Source of the DNA: Acinetobacter bereziniae LMG 1003 = CIP 70.12
GTDB taxonomy: Bacteria; Pseudomonadota; Gammaproteobacteria; Pseudomonadales; Moraxellaceae
DNA: 64,000 nt
Direction: 5' to 3'
NCBI RefSeq assembly: GCF_000368925.1
Contig: NZ_KB849756.1
Span: 404,823-468,822, forward strand
A model generated the notes under the pieces. The model had not been told where the DNA came from. It did no database searches and worked only from the letters and a program-made list of their open reading frames with translations. Positions 37,058 through 46,433 of this stretch are shown here, one piece after another (the stretch's first letter is position 1; every line of letters begins with the position of its first letter). A program made the translations under genes and the position numbers.

Positions 37058-38224
37058 ATGCGCGAGTATGCTGTTTTTACTTCGGAATCTGTGAGCGAAG
37101 GCCATCCAGATAAAATGGCTGACCAAATCAGTGACGCTATCTTGGATGCAATCTTAAAAGAAGACCCATATGCACGGGTTGCCTGCGAAACATTAGTAAA
37201 AACTGGTGCGGTGATTCTTGCGGGTGAAATCACCACGACAGCAAATGTCGATTTTGAATCGATTGTTCGTCACACGGTTAATGGTATTGGCTACCACCAT
37301 ACAGATCTTGGTTTTGATGGCTCAACATGTGCTGTGATCAACATGATTGGTAAACAATCACCTGAAATTGCGCAAGGTGTTGATCGTCAAAAACCTGAAG
37401 ATCAGGGTGCAGGCGACCAAGGCTTAATGTTTGGCTATGCGAGCCGTGAAACAGATGTGCTGATGCCAGCACCTATTTCATATGCACACCGCTTAATGGA
37501 AAAACAAGCTGAATTACGTCGTAATGGTACATTGCCGTGGTTACGTCCAGATGCCAAAAGCCAAGTTACGTTTGCTTATGAAAATGGCAAGCCTGTTCGT
37601 TTAGATGCAGTGGTACTCTCTACTCAACATGATCCTGAAATTTCACAAGCGAATTTAAAAGAAGCAGTGATTGAAGAAATCGTGAAAAAGATCATCCCTG
37701 CTGAAATGTTCCATGCTGAAACCAAATTCCATATTAACCCAACAGGTTTATTTGTGATTGGTGGTCCAGTGGGTGACTGTGGTTTAACTGGTCGTAAAAT
37801 TATTGTTGATACTTATGGCGGTATGGCTCGTCATGGTGGTGGTGCTTTCTCTGGTAAAGATCCATCAAAAGTTGATCGCTCAGCAGCGTATGCTGGTCGT
37901 TATGTGGCAAAAAATATTGTTGCAGCAGGACTTGCTGATAAGTGTGAAATCCAAGTGTCTTATGCAATTGGTGTGGCTGAACCAACTTCAATTTCAATCA
38001 ATACCTTCAATACAGGTAAGGTATCTGATGAATTGATCATTCAATTGGTACGTGAACACTTCGATTTACGCCCTTATGGCATTACCCGTATGCTTGATTT
38101 GATTCAGCCAATGTATAAGCAAACTGCTGCTTATGGGCACTTTGGTCGCGAAGGTTCAGACACTGCATTTACATGGGAAAAAACAGATAAAGTTGAAGCG
38201 CTTAAAGCATCAGCAAATCTATAA
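37058..38224 (+). CDS. metK: S-adenosylmethionine synthetase
   Basis: 388 residues making SAM from methionine and ATP in the cytoplasm. Start FTSESVSEGHPDKMADQISDAILD, the GAGDQGLMFGYA motif and GGGAFSGKDPSKVDRSAAY are diagnostic. AGGA six bases before the ATG. Monocistronic; followed by a strong terminator. Confidence 0.98.
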   Translation: MREYAVFTSESVSEGHPDKMADQISDAILDAILKEDPYARVACETLVKTGAVILAGEITTTANVDFESIVRHTVNGIGYHHTDLGFDGSTCAVINMIGKQSPEIAQGVDRQKPEDQGAGDQGLMFGYASRETDVLMPAPISYAHRLMEKQAELRRNGTLPWLRPDAKSQVTFAYENGKPVRLDAVVLSTQHDPEISQANLKEAVIEEIVKKIIPAEMFHAETKFHINPTGLFVIGGPVGDCGLTGRKIIVDTYGGMARHGGGAFSGKDPSKVDRSAAYAGRYVAKNIVAAGLADKCEIQVSYAIGVAEPTSISINTFNTGKVSDELIIQLVREHFDLRPYGITRMLDLIQPMYKQTAAYGHFGREGSDTAFTWEKTDKVEALKASANL

Positions 38225-38243
38225 TTTCTCAAAAATTCATCGT

Positions 38244-38271
38244 AAAAAAGCTCGCAAATGCGAGCTTTTTT
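38244..38271 (+). terminator. Intrinsic terminator after metK
   Basis: AAAAAAGCTCGC, loop AAAT, GCGAGCTTTTTT; perfect 12-bp stem. Confidence 0.95.
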
Positions 38272-38416
38272 GTTTGTTAAAGATATGGAAATATATACCT
38301 CAAAAAATTCCCTCCTCTCTAGCAGTTTCAATTTAAATTAAATCAAAAAACACTTATCTTCTTTTATCTCTATTATTTGCATGTACTTCATCTTATTTTG
38401 GAAAATAAAAAATCAA

Positions 38417-38668
38417 TTACTGTGAACCAGGCTTAGCATCCTGTTGTAAAACACTTAATATTGAAATTTGTTCAGGCGCTTCAGTATTATGATTTTGAAT
38501 ATATAAATGCCCAACTTTAAAGGTGACAGCCACAATCAAACAAGCCACTAAGCAAAAAGTCCATAAGCCATATGGGCTTTTGATATGCTGAGAGCCACAT
38601 TTCGGACAAACTTTTTGTGTCGAAGTCACTGTTTCATTACAGCAAGCACAATGATATTGTAAAATCAT
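38417..38668 (-). CDS. Zinc-ribbon membrane protein
   Basis: 83 residues. N-terminal zinc ribbon CACC followed after a spacer by CPKCG (residues about 7-27), one membrane helix (about 35-58) and a short polar tail. The start at 38668 is chosen because AAGGAG lies in the eight codons of a longer frame. Function unknown; architecture is common to small DUF zinc-ribbon membrane proteins. Confidence 0.7.
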   Translation of the reverse strand: MILQYHCACCNETVTSTQKVCPKCGSQHIKSPYGLWTFCLVACLIVAVTFKVGHLYIQNHNTEAPEQISILSVLQQDAKPGSQ

Positions 38669-38976
38669 CTTTGGATCTCCTTCTTGTCGCACTATTATTG
38701 TTTTTATTTATTACACTACTATTATATCCATATAAGTAATGTAAAAATTTAACTACATTTTTAGTTTACATGAATAGTAATGTTTGACAAGCAAATTTTG
38801 TTTCTATTTATTTACTTTAAAATTCATAAGCTTAGATAAACTTCAGCTTAAAACCAAAAAACACTCTCAATTCAAACCTATACACCACTCAATACCCAGT
38901 ATTCAATATCCTGTATCATACGTATTCAAGGTATAATTCAACCCTAGACAAATATTAAATTTTTTTGGAGATTATT

Positions 38977-39165
38977 TTGGTACAACTGATCAAAAAAGGT
39001 GGTTTACGTGAACGCGCCAACCGTAGCCGTAGATACGCTGAGTCCGAAAACAATATCAAAACTTTAGATCCACATCGTTATCAGACCCAAGAACAGCTTG
39101 GCGAGAACCCGACAAAACATGTCGATAATGAAAAAACAACTTCTCAAAATAATGAAAATCAATAA
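38977..39165 (+). CDS. Small charged protein of unknown function
   Basis: 62 residues starting at TTG (38977) six bases after GGAG; a TTG at 38965 would place the ribosome site inside the gene. The N-terminal half is strongly basic (IKKGGLRERANRSRRYAE), the C-terminal half acidic, Asn/Gln-rich and likely disordered. An extended -10 GGTATAAT at 38930-38937 fits a promoter. Its stop overlaps the end of the convergent LysE-family gene by seven bases. No family recognised; moderately supported. Confidence 0.55.
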   Translation: MVQLIKKGGLRERANRSRRYAESENNIKTLDPHRYQTQEQLGENPTKHVDNEKTTSQNNENQ

Positions 39166-39791
39166 AACATTTTAAGTACATCCACCCAAAGAAAGGCTGC
39201 AAATAATAAGAAGAAGCTTCCAGAGAGAATATCGATATAGCTTCCAGAACGTTGATAGATTGCTTTTATTTTGGGAACCGACATAATCAACATCAATAGA
39301 CTAAACACTAAAAATGTCTGAATCGGAATGATCACTGCCAATTGTGGTTTTAAGTTTAATCCTGCACTTGAACTTAACGCCAATGAAAAAACACTACTGA
39401 AATAAATCACAATTTTAGGATTAGCTAAATTTGTAAAAAGTCCCAAAAGGAAATAATTTTTAGGTGCATGTTCAATGACCCCATCGAGATTGGTATTTTG
39501 TTTAAGTGTGGCAATACCACCCTTTAGCATGGCGTAACCCATTCGAGCCAAAAAGAATCCACCAATCAACATCAATACTTGCTGAATCCAAGGCCAATGT
39601 TCTAATAAAACCGTAAAGCCCAATAGCGTTAAAATCACCCAAACCACGACACCTGCAGATATGCCCAATATAATTTTAAGTGTATTGGCACGTGTAGTAG
39701 ATGCTGAGCTTTTAGCAACCAATAAAACATCTGGTCCTGGACTGAGTTGTGCTACAAAATGTAGTGCACAAATGGTCAATAACATCGACAT
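39159..39791 (-). CDS. LysE/RhtB-family amino acid exporter
   Basis: 210 residues with six hydrophobic helices and the family signature QLSPGPDVLLVAKSS near residues 15-29. Exports amino acids or homoserine-type compounds. Converges on a small charged-protein gene with a seven-base overlap of coding ends. Substrate unknown. Confidence 0.88.
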   Translation of the reverse strand: MSMLLTICALHFVAQLSPGPDVLLVAKSSASTTRANTLKIILGISAGVVVWVILTLLGFTVLLEHWPWIQQVLMLIGGFFLARMGYAMLKGGIATLKQNTNLDGVIEHAPKNYFLLGLFTNLANPKIVIYFSSVFSLALSSSAGLNLKPQLAVIIPIQTFLVFSLLMLIMSVPKIKAIYQRSGSYIDILSGSFFLLFAAFLWVDVLKMFY

Positions 39792-40095
39792 AATTTAATC
39801 TTATCGCTTAGGGCGAGCCAATTATACCGTTTGATCAATCATTTAAGAAATAATCCTACATCTTGAATAGTGATATTGTTTGTTCGCTCAGAAAGTATAC
39901 CTAAACAATCAAGTACCTAATATTCCGATGTCGATCTCAATCAAAGCTACATCATTCAACTCAACAAAAATCGTCACCCGACATGATCAATATTTTGTTG
40001 ATCAAACATATTGAATTGAAAACTACAAATTTTAGCGATAAAAAAAGCTGAATCTTTCGACTCAGCTTTTAAGTTAAATCATATTAGCGATGGCT
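39792..40095. other. Spacer without a gene
   Basis: 304 bases between the LysE-family gene and fxsA. Holds an inverted repeat TGATCAA/TTGATCA (39984-40004, seven-base loop) and the fxsA terminator. Nothing else seen. Confidence 0.5.
40043..40070 (-). terminator. Intrinsic terminator after fxsA
   Basis: Minus-strand AAAAGCTGA, loop, TCAGCTTTTTTT, 26 bases beyond the stop codon. Confidence 0.9.
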
Positions 40096-40665
40096 TTATT
40101 TTTTATTCACATCTTTGAGTTCAATTTGCTTATGTTCTGGTTCAACCTCATGTGCTTCACCATCAATAATTGTGGAATCACGATATTGACCACCAGATTG
40201 TTGGTTTTGCATATCCTGCATTTGACGCATTAAATCTGCAAATGGATTTTGCCCTTGCGCATCCCCCATATTACCCATTCCCCCCATCATATTATTCATC
40301 ATGGCTTGCTGTTTTTTCGCCATATATTTCATTCCTGCATTTTTAATTGCATTCTGAACAGGCGGTAAAATCACCAACAAGGCTAAAACATCTGTGATCA
40401 AACCAGGAATCATCAATAAAATGCCCGCAAATGCTGTTGCCATTTTTTTAGCAATCGCAGGATCATTTCCCATCATTCCTGTCATTTGCATTTGCTGTAA
40501 TTGTGGCATGATGGTTGAAGTGCTGGAACGTAATAGATTTAAACCAATCACAAAAGCAATGATAAACCAGAAGAATACGTACCAACCACTAATGAATTGT
40601 GCAACGCCAATCCACACAGCAATTTCAAGAATGATACCAATCAAAATAATAGGAAAAAGTTTCAT
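40096..40665 (-). CDS. fxsA: FxsA-family membrane protein
   Basis: 189 residues from the ATG giving MKLFPIILIGI, the usual FxsA start; a longer frame adds six residues. Hydrophobic helices near 3-22, 25-45 and 75-105, then a Met/Gln/Asn-rich cytoplasmic tail (GGMGNMGDAQGQ) ending in an acidic-basic stretch. FxsA is an inner-membrane protein that in E. coli relieves phage exclusion. The long tail is an Acinetobacter-like extension. Confidence 0.85.
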   Translation of the reverse strand: MKLFPIILIGIILEIAVWIGVAQFISGWYVFFWFIIAFVIGLNLLRSSTSTIMPQLQQMQMTGMMGNDPAIAKKMATAFAGILLMIPGLITDVLALLVILPPVQNAIKNAGMKYMAKKQQAMMNNMMGGMGNMGDAQGQNPFADLMRQMQDMQNQQSGGQYRDSTIIDGEAHEVEPEHKQIELKDVNKK

Positions 40666-40805
40666 CGAAACAAAGCATCTCAAAGATAAATTAAATTTCA
40701 GCTTTGAAAGTCATACATTAAATGCCATGAATTTCATCACTGATATATTTATAAGGGCTTTCCCAAATTTTTAAAGGGCAATTTTGTGTTTAATCTCTAA
40801 TTTCT

Positions 40806-41138
40806 TTATTTTTGCCATTCATTAGAGGATGTTTTATAAAATAAATACAGTGCCAATATTGTCCCAATCGGAAATAGAAACACTAAAATCACTGCAATAA
40901 ATCGCGAAATACGACGCCCTCTTTCTGAACCTTTTTCAGCTTCTAATGAGGCGATAAAATGCAAATACATCATCCAGCCGAAAACTAATACTAATATCAA
41001 AAAGGCAATCAATGCATCTAAGTCAAATTTCTGCAATATTCCAAAACCGAGTAAGATAAAACCCAGCAGATAGATCAATGTGATTAAACGATGAATCCAA
41101 TACACATGCTGGTTTTTAATTTGTACAAAACTCTTCAA
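40806..41138 (-). CDS. Three-helix membrane protein
   Basis: 110 residues starting at TTG, with AGGAG seven to eight bases upstream. Hydrophobic helices near 15-37, 45-65 and 80-102, with a charged loop EAEKGSERGRR before the third. No family recognised. Divergent from ruvC. Confidence 0.6.
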   Translation of the reverse strand: MKSFVQIKNQHVYWIHRLITLIYLLGFILLGFGILQKFDLDALIAFLILVLVFGWMMYLHFIASLEAEKGSERGRRISRFIAVILVFLFPIGTILALYLFYKTSSNEWQK

Positions 41139-41247
41139 GCAAACACTCCTGTTTGTTGTTTGATTATACAGCCAATAAGTTAAAATTTTACTTACAATCG
41201 CTGGATAGCATCATATAATCAAAACAAGATTTACGATAAACAGTATT

Positions 41248-41793
41248 ATGCCCTTAATTATTGGAATTGATCCCGGCTCACGTTTAACAGGTTACGGGAT
41301 TATTGAAAAAGATGGTCAAAAACTTTCTTTTATTGATGCAGGTACGATTCGTACTGAAACAACCGAAATGCCTGAACGTTTAAAACGAATTTTTGCAGGA
41401 ATCGATCGTATTGTTCAATTCCATGGTCCGACAGAAGCAGCGGTTGAACAAGTGTTTATGGCACAAAACCCAGACTCAGCATTAAAGCTAGGTCAAGCCC
41501 GTGGTGCGGCTATTGCAGCCTTGGTCAATTTAGATCTGCAAGTTGCTGAATATACTGCTCGGCAAATTAAACAATCTGTTGTCGGTTATGGTGCTGCAGA
41601 CAAAGAACAAGTGCAAATGATGGTGATGAAGCTTTTGAATCTTTCAGTGAAGCCTCAACAAGATGCTGCTGATGCGCTTGCAGCCGCAATTTGCCACGCA
41701 CATGCTTCAGGCAGTATGAGTAAGTTAGCCGTACTGAATGCCTTAGGTGGTATGGCACGAGGACGTAGCCGCAATAGTAGTCGTAGACGCTAA
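41248..41793 (+). CDS. ruvC: Holliday junction resolvase
   Basis: 181 residues. Endonuclease that cuts four-way junctions during recombination repair with RuvAB. Catalytic acidic residues are visible: D7 in IGIDPGS, E66-region in AAVEQVFM, and the two Asp in QDAADALAAAICHA. The C-terminal tail is basic (RGRSRNSSRRR). ruvA and ruvB are not adjacent. Confidence 0.97.
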   Translation: MPLIIGIDPGSRLTGYGIIEKDGQKLSFIDAGTIRTETTEMPERLKRIFAGIDRIVQFHGPTEAAVEQVFMAQNPDSALKLGQARGAAIAALVNLDLQVAEYTARQIKQSVVGYGAADKEQVQMMVMKLLNLSVKPQQDAADALAAAICHAHASGSMSKLAVLNALGGMARGRSRNSSRRR

Positions 41794-41824
41794 TATATTC
41801 ACACAATCTACAATTTATAAATCA

Positions 41825-41852
41825 AGGTACAGATGAAGCCTCATCTGTACCT
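41825..41852. other. Perfect 12-bp stem after ruvC
   Basis: AGGTACAGATGA, loop AGCC, TCATCTGTACCT. No T tract follows on either strand, so it is unlike the other terminators of the window; it may stabilise the ruvC mRNA 3' end or bind a protein. Confidence 0.7.
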
Positions 41853-41967
41853 AGCCTGTAAATATACAAAATCAAGTTTTATACGTTCTTAGATCAAGCC
41901 AAAATATTTTATCGAATTAGAAAATTTTTAAATAAGAATCCACTTCGCTATATTTCAATCGCCTCAG

Positions 41968-42309
41968 TTAATTTAAATAAGGCAGTGCATCTTTACGCAC
42001 CTCTCGAATACTGGGTTGTTTAGAGTACGTTGCAATCAACATCTTTCCTGAGTTTCTCAAATTTTTCTTCTGTTCTGGATCGACTCGAATTAAGACCAAT
42101 TCTTCTGGAATACGTGGGTTACTACCCTCACGAGAAATAATGAAACTTTGATTTCGTTCAAGAATTTTATAATTCGGAAACTCTTTCTGTAACTTCTCTT
42201 TGAAGCTCAGTGTTTTATCTTCTTTTTTACGACTATCCATCTGCGTGTATATAATCAACACAATACATGCTGCAAAAACAATTCCAACAATTAAATACTT
42301 CTCTAACAT
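41968..42309 (-). CDS. Single-helix anchored protein of unknown function
   Basis: 113 residues: one N-terminal membrane helix (about 5-24), then a charged soluble domain rich in Lys/Glu, with a Pro-containing C-terminus. No family recognised. Its start lies two bases after the end of the 293-residue gene, so the two are almost certainly translated from one mRNA. Confidence 0.65.
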   Translation of the reverse strand: MLEKYLIVGIVFAACIVLIIYTQMDSRKKEDKTLSFKEKLQKEFPNYKILERNQSFIISREGSNPRIPEELVLIRVDPEQKKNLRNSGKMLIATYSKQPSIREVRKDALPYLN

Positions 42310-42310
42310 T

Positions 42311-43192
42311 TTATTTCACTCGAATATATTTTTGCTGTTTCTCATTGTAGTGATAAACATGGGTTTCATTTATAGGGATAATTTTAGCACGATCTGCGAT
42401 ATAAATTCGTTGGGTACCTGTATAGGCAATTTCAATATCATATAAACCATCATGTACGGTGCTTAGGAATTGATAATCACCTTGGGTATTATAAATTTGC
42501 TCACTCCCTGAGACTTCATTGTCATTGCCAATTTCTGCAACAATTAACTTTTTAATATACGGTTTTTCATCAAAAGGAACGATATATAAAGTGGTGCTTG
42601 AGTAACCTTGACGACTAAATTCTTGTTCTTCCACATAGGCTTTGATTTGTGGTCCCACTTTACGAATATTTTTTACAATATCTGAGGTCGGATATGGCAA
42701 ATAATTAAAATCAGCATTCATCCAACTGTTTTCATCCTGACTTTGGCTGATCAGTTCAAATTGTGAAGAAGCATTTTTCTTAAAGATGTAAACTCGGGTA
42801 AAAGTCGCACATGCCCCACAAAAATTAAGCTCATGGTTATTTTTATCTACTGAAACTTCAGTAGTTGTGAACACATAACGTAATTCATTTTGTGCATTTC
42901 GATAGGTACGAGCGGGACTAAACACCACCACCGCATCATCACTATTTAAAGCATTGGTATATTCTGCATTTTTAATGCCGATATAGGAAATATTTTGCTG
43001 ATCCAATTGATCAATCTTTGTAGTTTGAAGCTGTTTTTGATAAAAAGTATTGATCACTGTTTCAAAGTCTAAATCTTTTAGAATAGTTTTAGCATGATGA
43101 TTTTCAGCCATTTTTTCATTTGTTTGCGCAACAACACTACTGTGAATACTACACATCAAAAAGCAACTGAATAAAAATATTTTAGTGATCAT
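42311..43192 (-). CDS. Exported protein of unknown function
   Basis: 293 residues with a Sec signal peptide (residues 1-22, ending VVAQ). The mature protein contains a paired-Cys segment NFCGACATF and a Tyr/Asp-rich C-terminal half. No family recognised. First gene of a pair with the 113-residue membrane-anchored protein. Confidence 0.7.
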   Translation of the reverse strand: MITKIFLFSCFLMCSIHSSVVAQTNEKMAENHHAKTILKDLDFETVINTFYQKQLQTTKIDQLDQQNISYIGIKNAEYTNALNSDDAVVVFSPARTYRNAQNELRYVFTTTEVSVDKNNHELNFCGACATFTRVYIFKKNASSQFELISQSQDENSWMNADFNYLPYPTSDIVKNIRKVGPQIKAYVEEQEFSRQGYSSTTLYIVPFDEKPYIKKLIVAEIGNDNEVSGSEQIYNTQGDYQFLSTVHDGLYDIEIAYTGTQRIYIADRAKIIPINETHVYHYNEKQQKYIRVK

Positions 43193-43232
43193 TTTAACAT
43201 ATCTACAAGTATTTTTATGCCAAATGGCTGAT

Positions 43233-43505
43233 TTAACGAATCATTTCAAAATCAGTAAAATCTAAATCATGATTGATTTTGTACTGTTCAATACTGGTGA
43301 CCTCAGCCCTTAACGGTCCGACATAACAATGACGAATTAAACGTAGAATTGCTTGCTCATCTCCAACGACAACCGCTTCAACCTCACCAGATACTAAGTT
43401 TTTGACATAACCTTTGAGTTCTAACTGTAGTGCTTCTTTCTCAAACCAGCGACGATAGCCAACACCTTGTACATTACCATATATCAACAGTTTAACCGCA
43501 TACAT
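43233..43505 (-). CDS. Acylphosphatase
   Basis: 90 residues, alpha/beta sandwich. Signature GNVQGVGYRRWFEKEA with the catalytic Arg and GYVKNLVSGEVEAVVVG with the catalytic Asn. Hydrolyses acyl-phosphate bonds. Starts eight bases after the nnr stop, so co-transcribed with nnr. Confidence 0.93.
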   Translation of the reverse strand: MYAVKLLIYGNVQGVGYRRWFEKEALQLELKGYVKNLVSGEVEAVVVGDEQAILRLIRHCYVGPLRAEVTSIEQYKINHDLDFTDFEMIR

Positions 43506-43513
43506 TGTCTATT

Positions 43514-44989
43514 TTACTCCTGACACGAATTAATCACACGGTACACAGCATGTGCCATATGTTGTGCCTGTAAACCACGAATACCTTGTTGTGCAAGATA
43601 ATCACCAGCCTGTGCATGTAAAGTGACAATATCATGTAATTGCACATTTTCGGCAAATTGAGCCTTTAAACTGGCAATCATTCCTGCCAAAACATCTCCC
43701 ATTCCGCCAGTGCCCATACCAGGATTGCCTGCAGTACAAATCCACAGCTTATCTTCGAGAATTAAGCTGCCTGCTCCTTTCAATACCCACTTGCCTGAGT
43801 ATTTCTTTTTTAGCCTGTGGATGGCAGCTATACGATCAGACTCAATCTCAGCAATGGAGCAATCGAGTAGTTTCGCTGCCTCTCCGGGATGTGGTGTCAG
43901 ATAAGTGTTTGGACTGAGTTGGGTGTTTTGCGTTGCCAAAAACCATAAAGCATCCGCATCAAAAACCACCTGTAAATGTGTACTTGCACAGATGGGTTTA
44001 AACCATTTTAAAAATTGTTGTTCAGCCCAATCATCTCGACCTAAGCCCATACCAAAACTCACTGCATCCACATGATTGATTAAAGATTGAATCTCATCTT
44101 CAGTAAACACATTAATATCTTTGACCATAATATTAGGTGATCGCGCCAAAATAGCCGTATGATGTTTTTGGTGACAGACAATACTCACTTTTCCAGCACC
44201 CGCACAAAATGCAGACTCAGCAGCTAAGATCACTGCTCCCCCCATATCTGCATGACCACCAACGACCAAGACATGCCCATAACTGCCCTTATGTCCAAAG
44301 GCTTGACGTTGTGGCAATTGAATTTGTTGAGGCGCTAATAGTGCTACTGCTTTTAGTGCTGAGTCAGTTGGAATCAGAGAAATCGTTTCAATTTGTCCAG
44401 AATATTCTTTACCCAACCCTGTAAATAATCCTGCTTTAAGCCCCAAAATAGTAAATGTATAATCTACTTTGACCGCAATAGGTTGTGTTTGACCTGTATT
44501 GGCATTTAAACCACTTGGTAGATCGACGGCAATTTTAATCCCTGTTTGCGTATTAAAATTTTGAATGATGGTTTGCCATGCTTGATCTAAATCACGATTT
44601 AAACCAATACCAAACAAGGCATCGATATGACAATCAAACGATGCTTGAAGATCAAAATCCAAATGAATTTTTAATTGATTTTGTTCAGCCAGTTGAATGG
44701 CTTGCTTCAAGTCAGTCGATGCACCAATCTCGGCGGCAAATATTTCTACAGCATAGCCACTTTGCTTTAAATAACTAGCAATACAGTAACCATCGCCTGC
44801 ATTATTTCCATGACCACACCAAACTGCGATCGTTTTAACTTCGGGGTAGTTATTTTGAAAGAGTTGAAGCAAATGCTGAGCAATCGACCATGCTGCCTGT
44901 TGCATTAAACCAAAAGCACTATTTTGTTGACTAAACCATCGACGTTCCCATGCTTGAATTTCATGGCTATGATAAACTTGAGCTTGCAT
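43514..44989 (-). CDS. nnr: Bifunctional NAD(P)HX epimerase/dehydratase
   Basis: 491 residues. The N-terminal YjeF_N epimerase (about 1-215, WCGHGNNAGDGY near 58-69, VDLPSGLN near 154-161) and the C-terminal ADP-dependent dehydratase (225-491, THPGE and GTGGMGDVLAGM motifs) repair hydrated NAD(P)H. Divergent from queG across 44 bases, the same nnr/queG arrangement as in E. coli, although tsaE does not follow here; acylphosphatase does. Confidence 0.95.
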   Translation of the reverse strand: MQAQVYHSHEIQAWERRWFSQQNSAFGLMQQAAWSIAQHLLQLFQNNYPEVKTIAVWCGHGNNAGDGYCIASYLKQSGYAVEIFAAEIGASTDLKQAIQLAEQNQLKIHLDFDLQASFDCHIDALFGIGLNRDLDQAWQTIIQNFNTQTGIKIAVDLPSGLNANTGQTQPIAVKVDYTFTILGLKAGLFTGLGKEYSGQIETISLIPTDSALKAVALLAPQQIQLPQRQAFGHKGSYGHVLVVGGHADMGGAVILAAESAFCAGAGKVSIVCHQKHHTAILARSPNIMVKDINVFTEDEIQSLINHVDAVSFGMGLGRDDWAEQQFLKWFKPICASTHLQVVFDADALWFLATQNTQLSPNTYLTPHPGEAAKLLDCSIAEIESDRIAAIHRLKKKYSGKWVLKGAGSLILEDKLWICTAGNPGMGTGGMGDVLAGMIASLKAQFAENVQLHDIVTLHAQAGDYLAQQGIRGLQAQHMAHAVYRVINSCQE

Positions 44990-45033
44990 GTATTTATCCT
45001 TTTATTTTCACTCTTTTCAGCACATTGATTACT

Positions 45034-46134
45034 ATGTCAGCAACATCAACCACTTCATCAATTTCTTTGCAACAGCTTGATCCTCAAGAATTAAAAGCTT
45101 GGATCAAACAACAGGCTTTGCAACTGGGCTTTGCTGATTGTGTCATTGCACGTCCTGATGCTCAAGCTGAATTACCAAGATTTAAAGAATATTTAAAGCG
45201 CGGTTATCATGGTGACATGAAGTTTTTAGAGGAAAATCTAGAAAAACGAGCTGATCCTACCTTATTGGTTCCAGGCACAAAAAGTATCATCTGTGTGCGA
45301 ATGAATTATTTGGTCGAAACACCTAAACCACGCTATGTTCCTGATGAGCCTAATTTGGCCATCATCGCACGTTATGCTCGTGGGCGTGATTATCATAAAA
45401 TTATGCGTGGCCGTTTAAAAACTTTAGCCACAATCATTAAAGATAAAGTGGGTGAATTTGAATCACGCCCATTTGCAGATTCCGCGCCTGTTTTTGAAAA
45501 ATCACTTGCCGAAAATGCAGGAATGGGCTGGACAGGCAAACATACCCTACTCATTCATAAAAAATCAGGTTCCTTTTTTGTGTTAGGTGAACTTTTCACT
45601 TCACTGGATTTACCATTTGATGAACCAGCAACGTCACATTGTGGTTCATGTACTGCCTGCATTGACATCTGTCCAACTCAAGCCATTGTCGAACCTTATA
45701 TGCTTGATGCACGCAAATGCATCGCCTATTTAACCATTGAATATAAAGGAATCATCCCTGAAGACTTGAGGCGTGGTATAGGAAATCGTGTATTTGGCTG
45801 TGATGATTGCCAACTGATTTGTCCGTGGAATAGTTTTGCTAAAACCGCATCCATCACAGATTTTAACCCTCGACATGGTTTGGACCAAATGAGTTTATTA
45901 GACCTCTGGCACTGGGATGAACAGACATTTCTAAGTTGCACTGAAGGTAGCCCACTTCGCCGCACAGGTTATCAAAGTTTTATGCGAAATATCGCAATAG
46001 GTTTAGGCAATGCACCATATTCAAGCGAAATTATTCAAGCTTTGACCCAACATCGCACATCGCATGATGAAGTTGTGCAAGTCCATATTGACTGGGCTAT
46101 TGCAGAGCAATTGAATAAAAAATCTTCATTATAA
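45034..46134 (+). CDS. queG: tRNA epoxyqueuosine(34) reductase
   Basis: 366 residues from the ATG at 45034 (a longer frame runs back into the divergent nnr gene and is not needed). Two 4Fe-4S motifs, CGSCTACIDICP and CDDCQLICPWN, follow a cobalamin-binding N-terminal domain. Catalyses the last step of queuosine synthesis, removing the epoxide oxygen at tRNA position 34. Divergent from nnr. Confidence 0.95.
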   Translation: MSATSTTSSISLQQLDPQELKAWIKQQALQLGFADCVIARPDAQAELPRFKEYLKRGYHGDMKFLEENLEKRADPTLLVPGTKSIICVRMNYLVETPKPRYVPDEPNLAIIARYARGRDYHKIMRGRLKTLATIIKDKVGEFESRPFADSAPVFEKSLAENAGMGWTGKHTLLIHKKSGSFFVLGELFTSLDLPFDEPATSHCGSCTACIDICPTQAIVEPYMLDARKCIAYLTIEYKGIIPEDLRRGIGNRVFGCDDCQLICPWNSFAKTASITDFNPRHGLDQMSLLDLWHWDEQTFLSCTEGSPLRRTGYQSFMRNIAIGLGNAPYSSEIIQALTQHRTSHDEVVQVHIDWAIAEQLNKKSSL

Positions 46135-46433
46135 ATATATTCTTGGTCTATCAAACGACTGACTTTTAATGTTCAGATCTTTGCAAAGTTGTTATTTTTT
46201 TTAATTTTTAATGACTAAAACCCAGAATTTTTAAAATCTTAAAAATAAAATTTAGTAAGTAAATTTCAAGAAATCTGGTTAACTTTGCGACTATATTTAT
46301 AATTTTAGTTTTCTATATGATTGAACTTTTCAATCGTAAGTTACCATCATATTTGAACATTTTTGCCCTATGGAATTGGCATGAATTATGTATTATATAC
46401 AGGGATAGATAATGATGATCATGGATTAAACTA
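46135..46433. other. Spacer upstream of bioB
   Basis: 299 AT-rich bases; no gene. Presumed bioB promoter region. No BirA operator (TTGTAAACC pair) was recognised. Confidence 0.45.

Noticed and set aside
39984..40004. TGATCAA/TTGATCA inverted repeat as an FNR/Anr site
   Set aside because: The seven-base gap does not match the FNR four-base spacing, and it lies in the spacer between the fxsA terminator and the LysE-family 5' end without other support.
44950..45033. Longer queG start
   Set aside because: It would overlap the start of the divergent nnr gene; the ATG at 45034 gives a normal length.
46135..46433. BirA operator upstream of bioB
   Set aside because: No TTGTAAACC-type inverted pair in the spacer.
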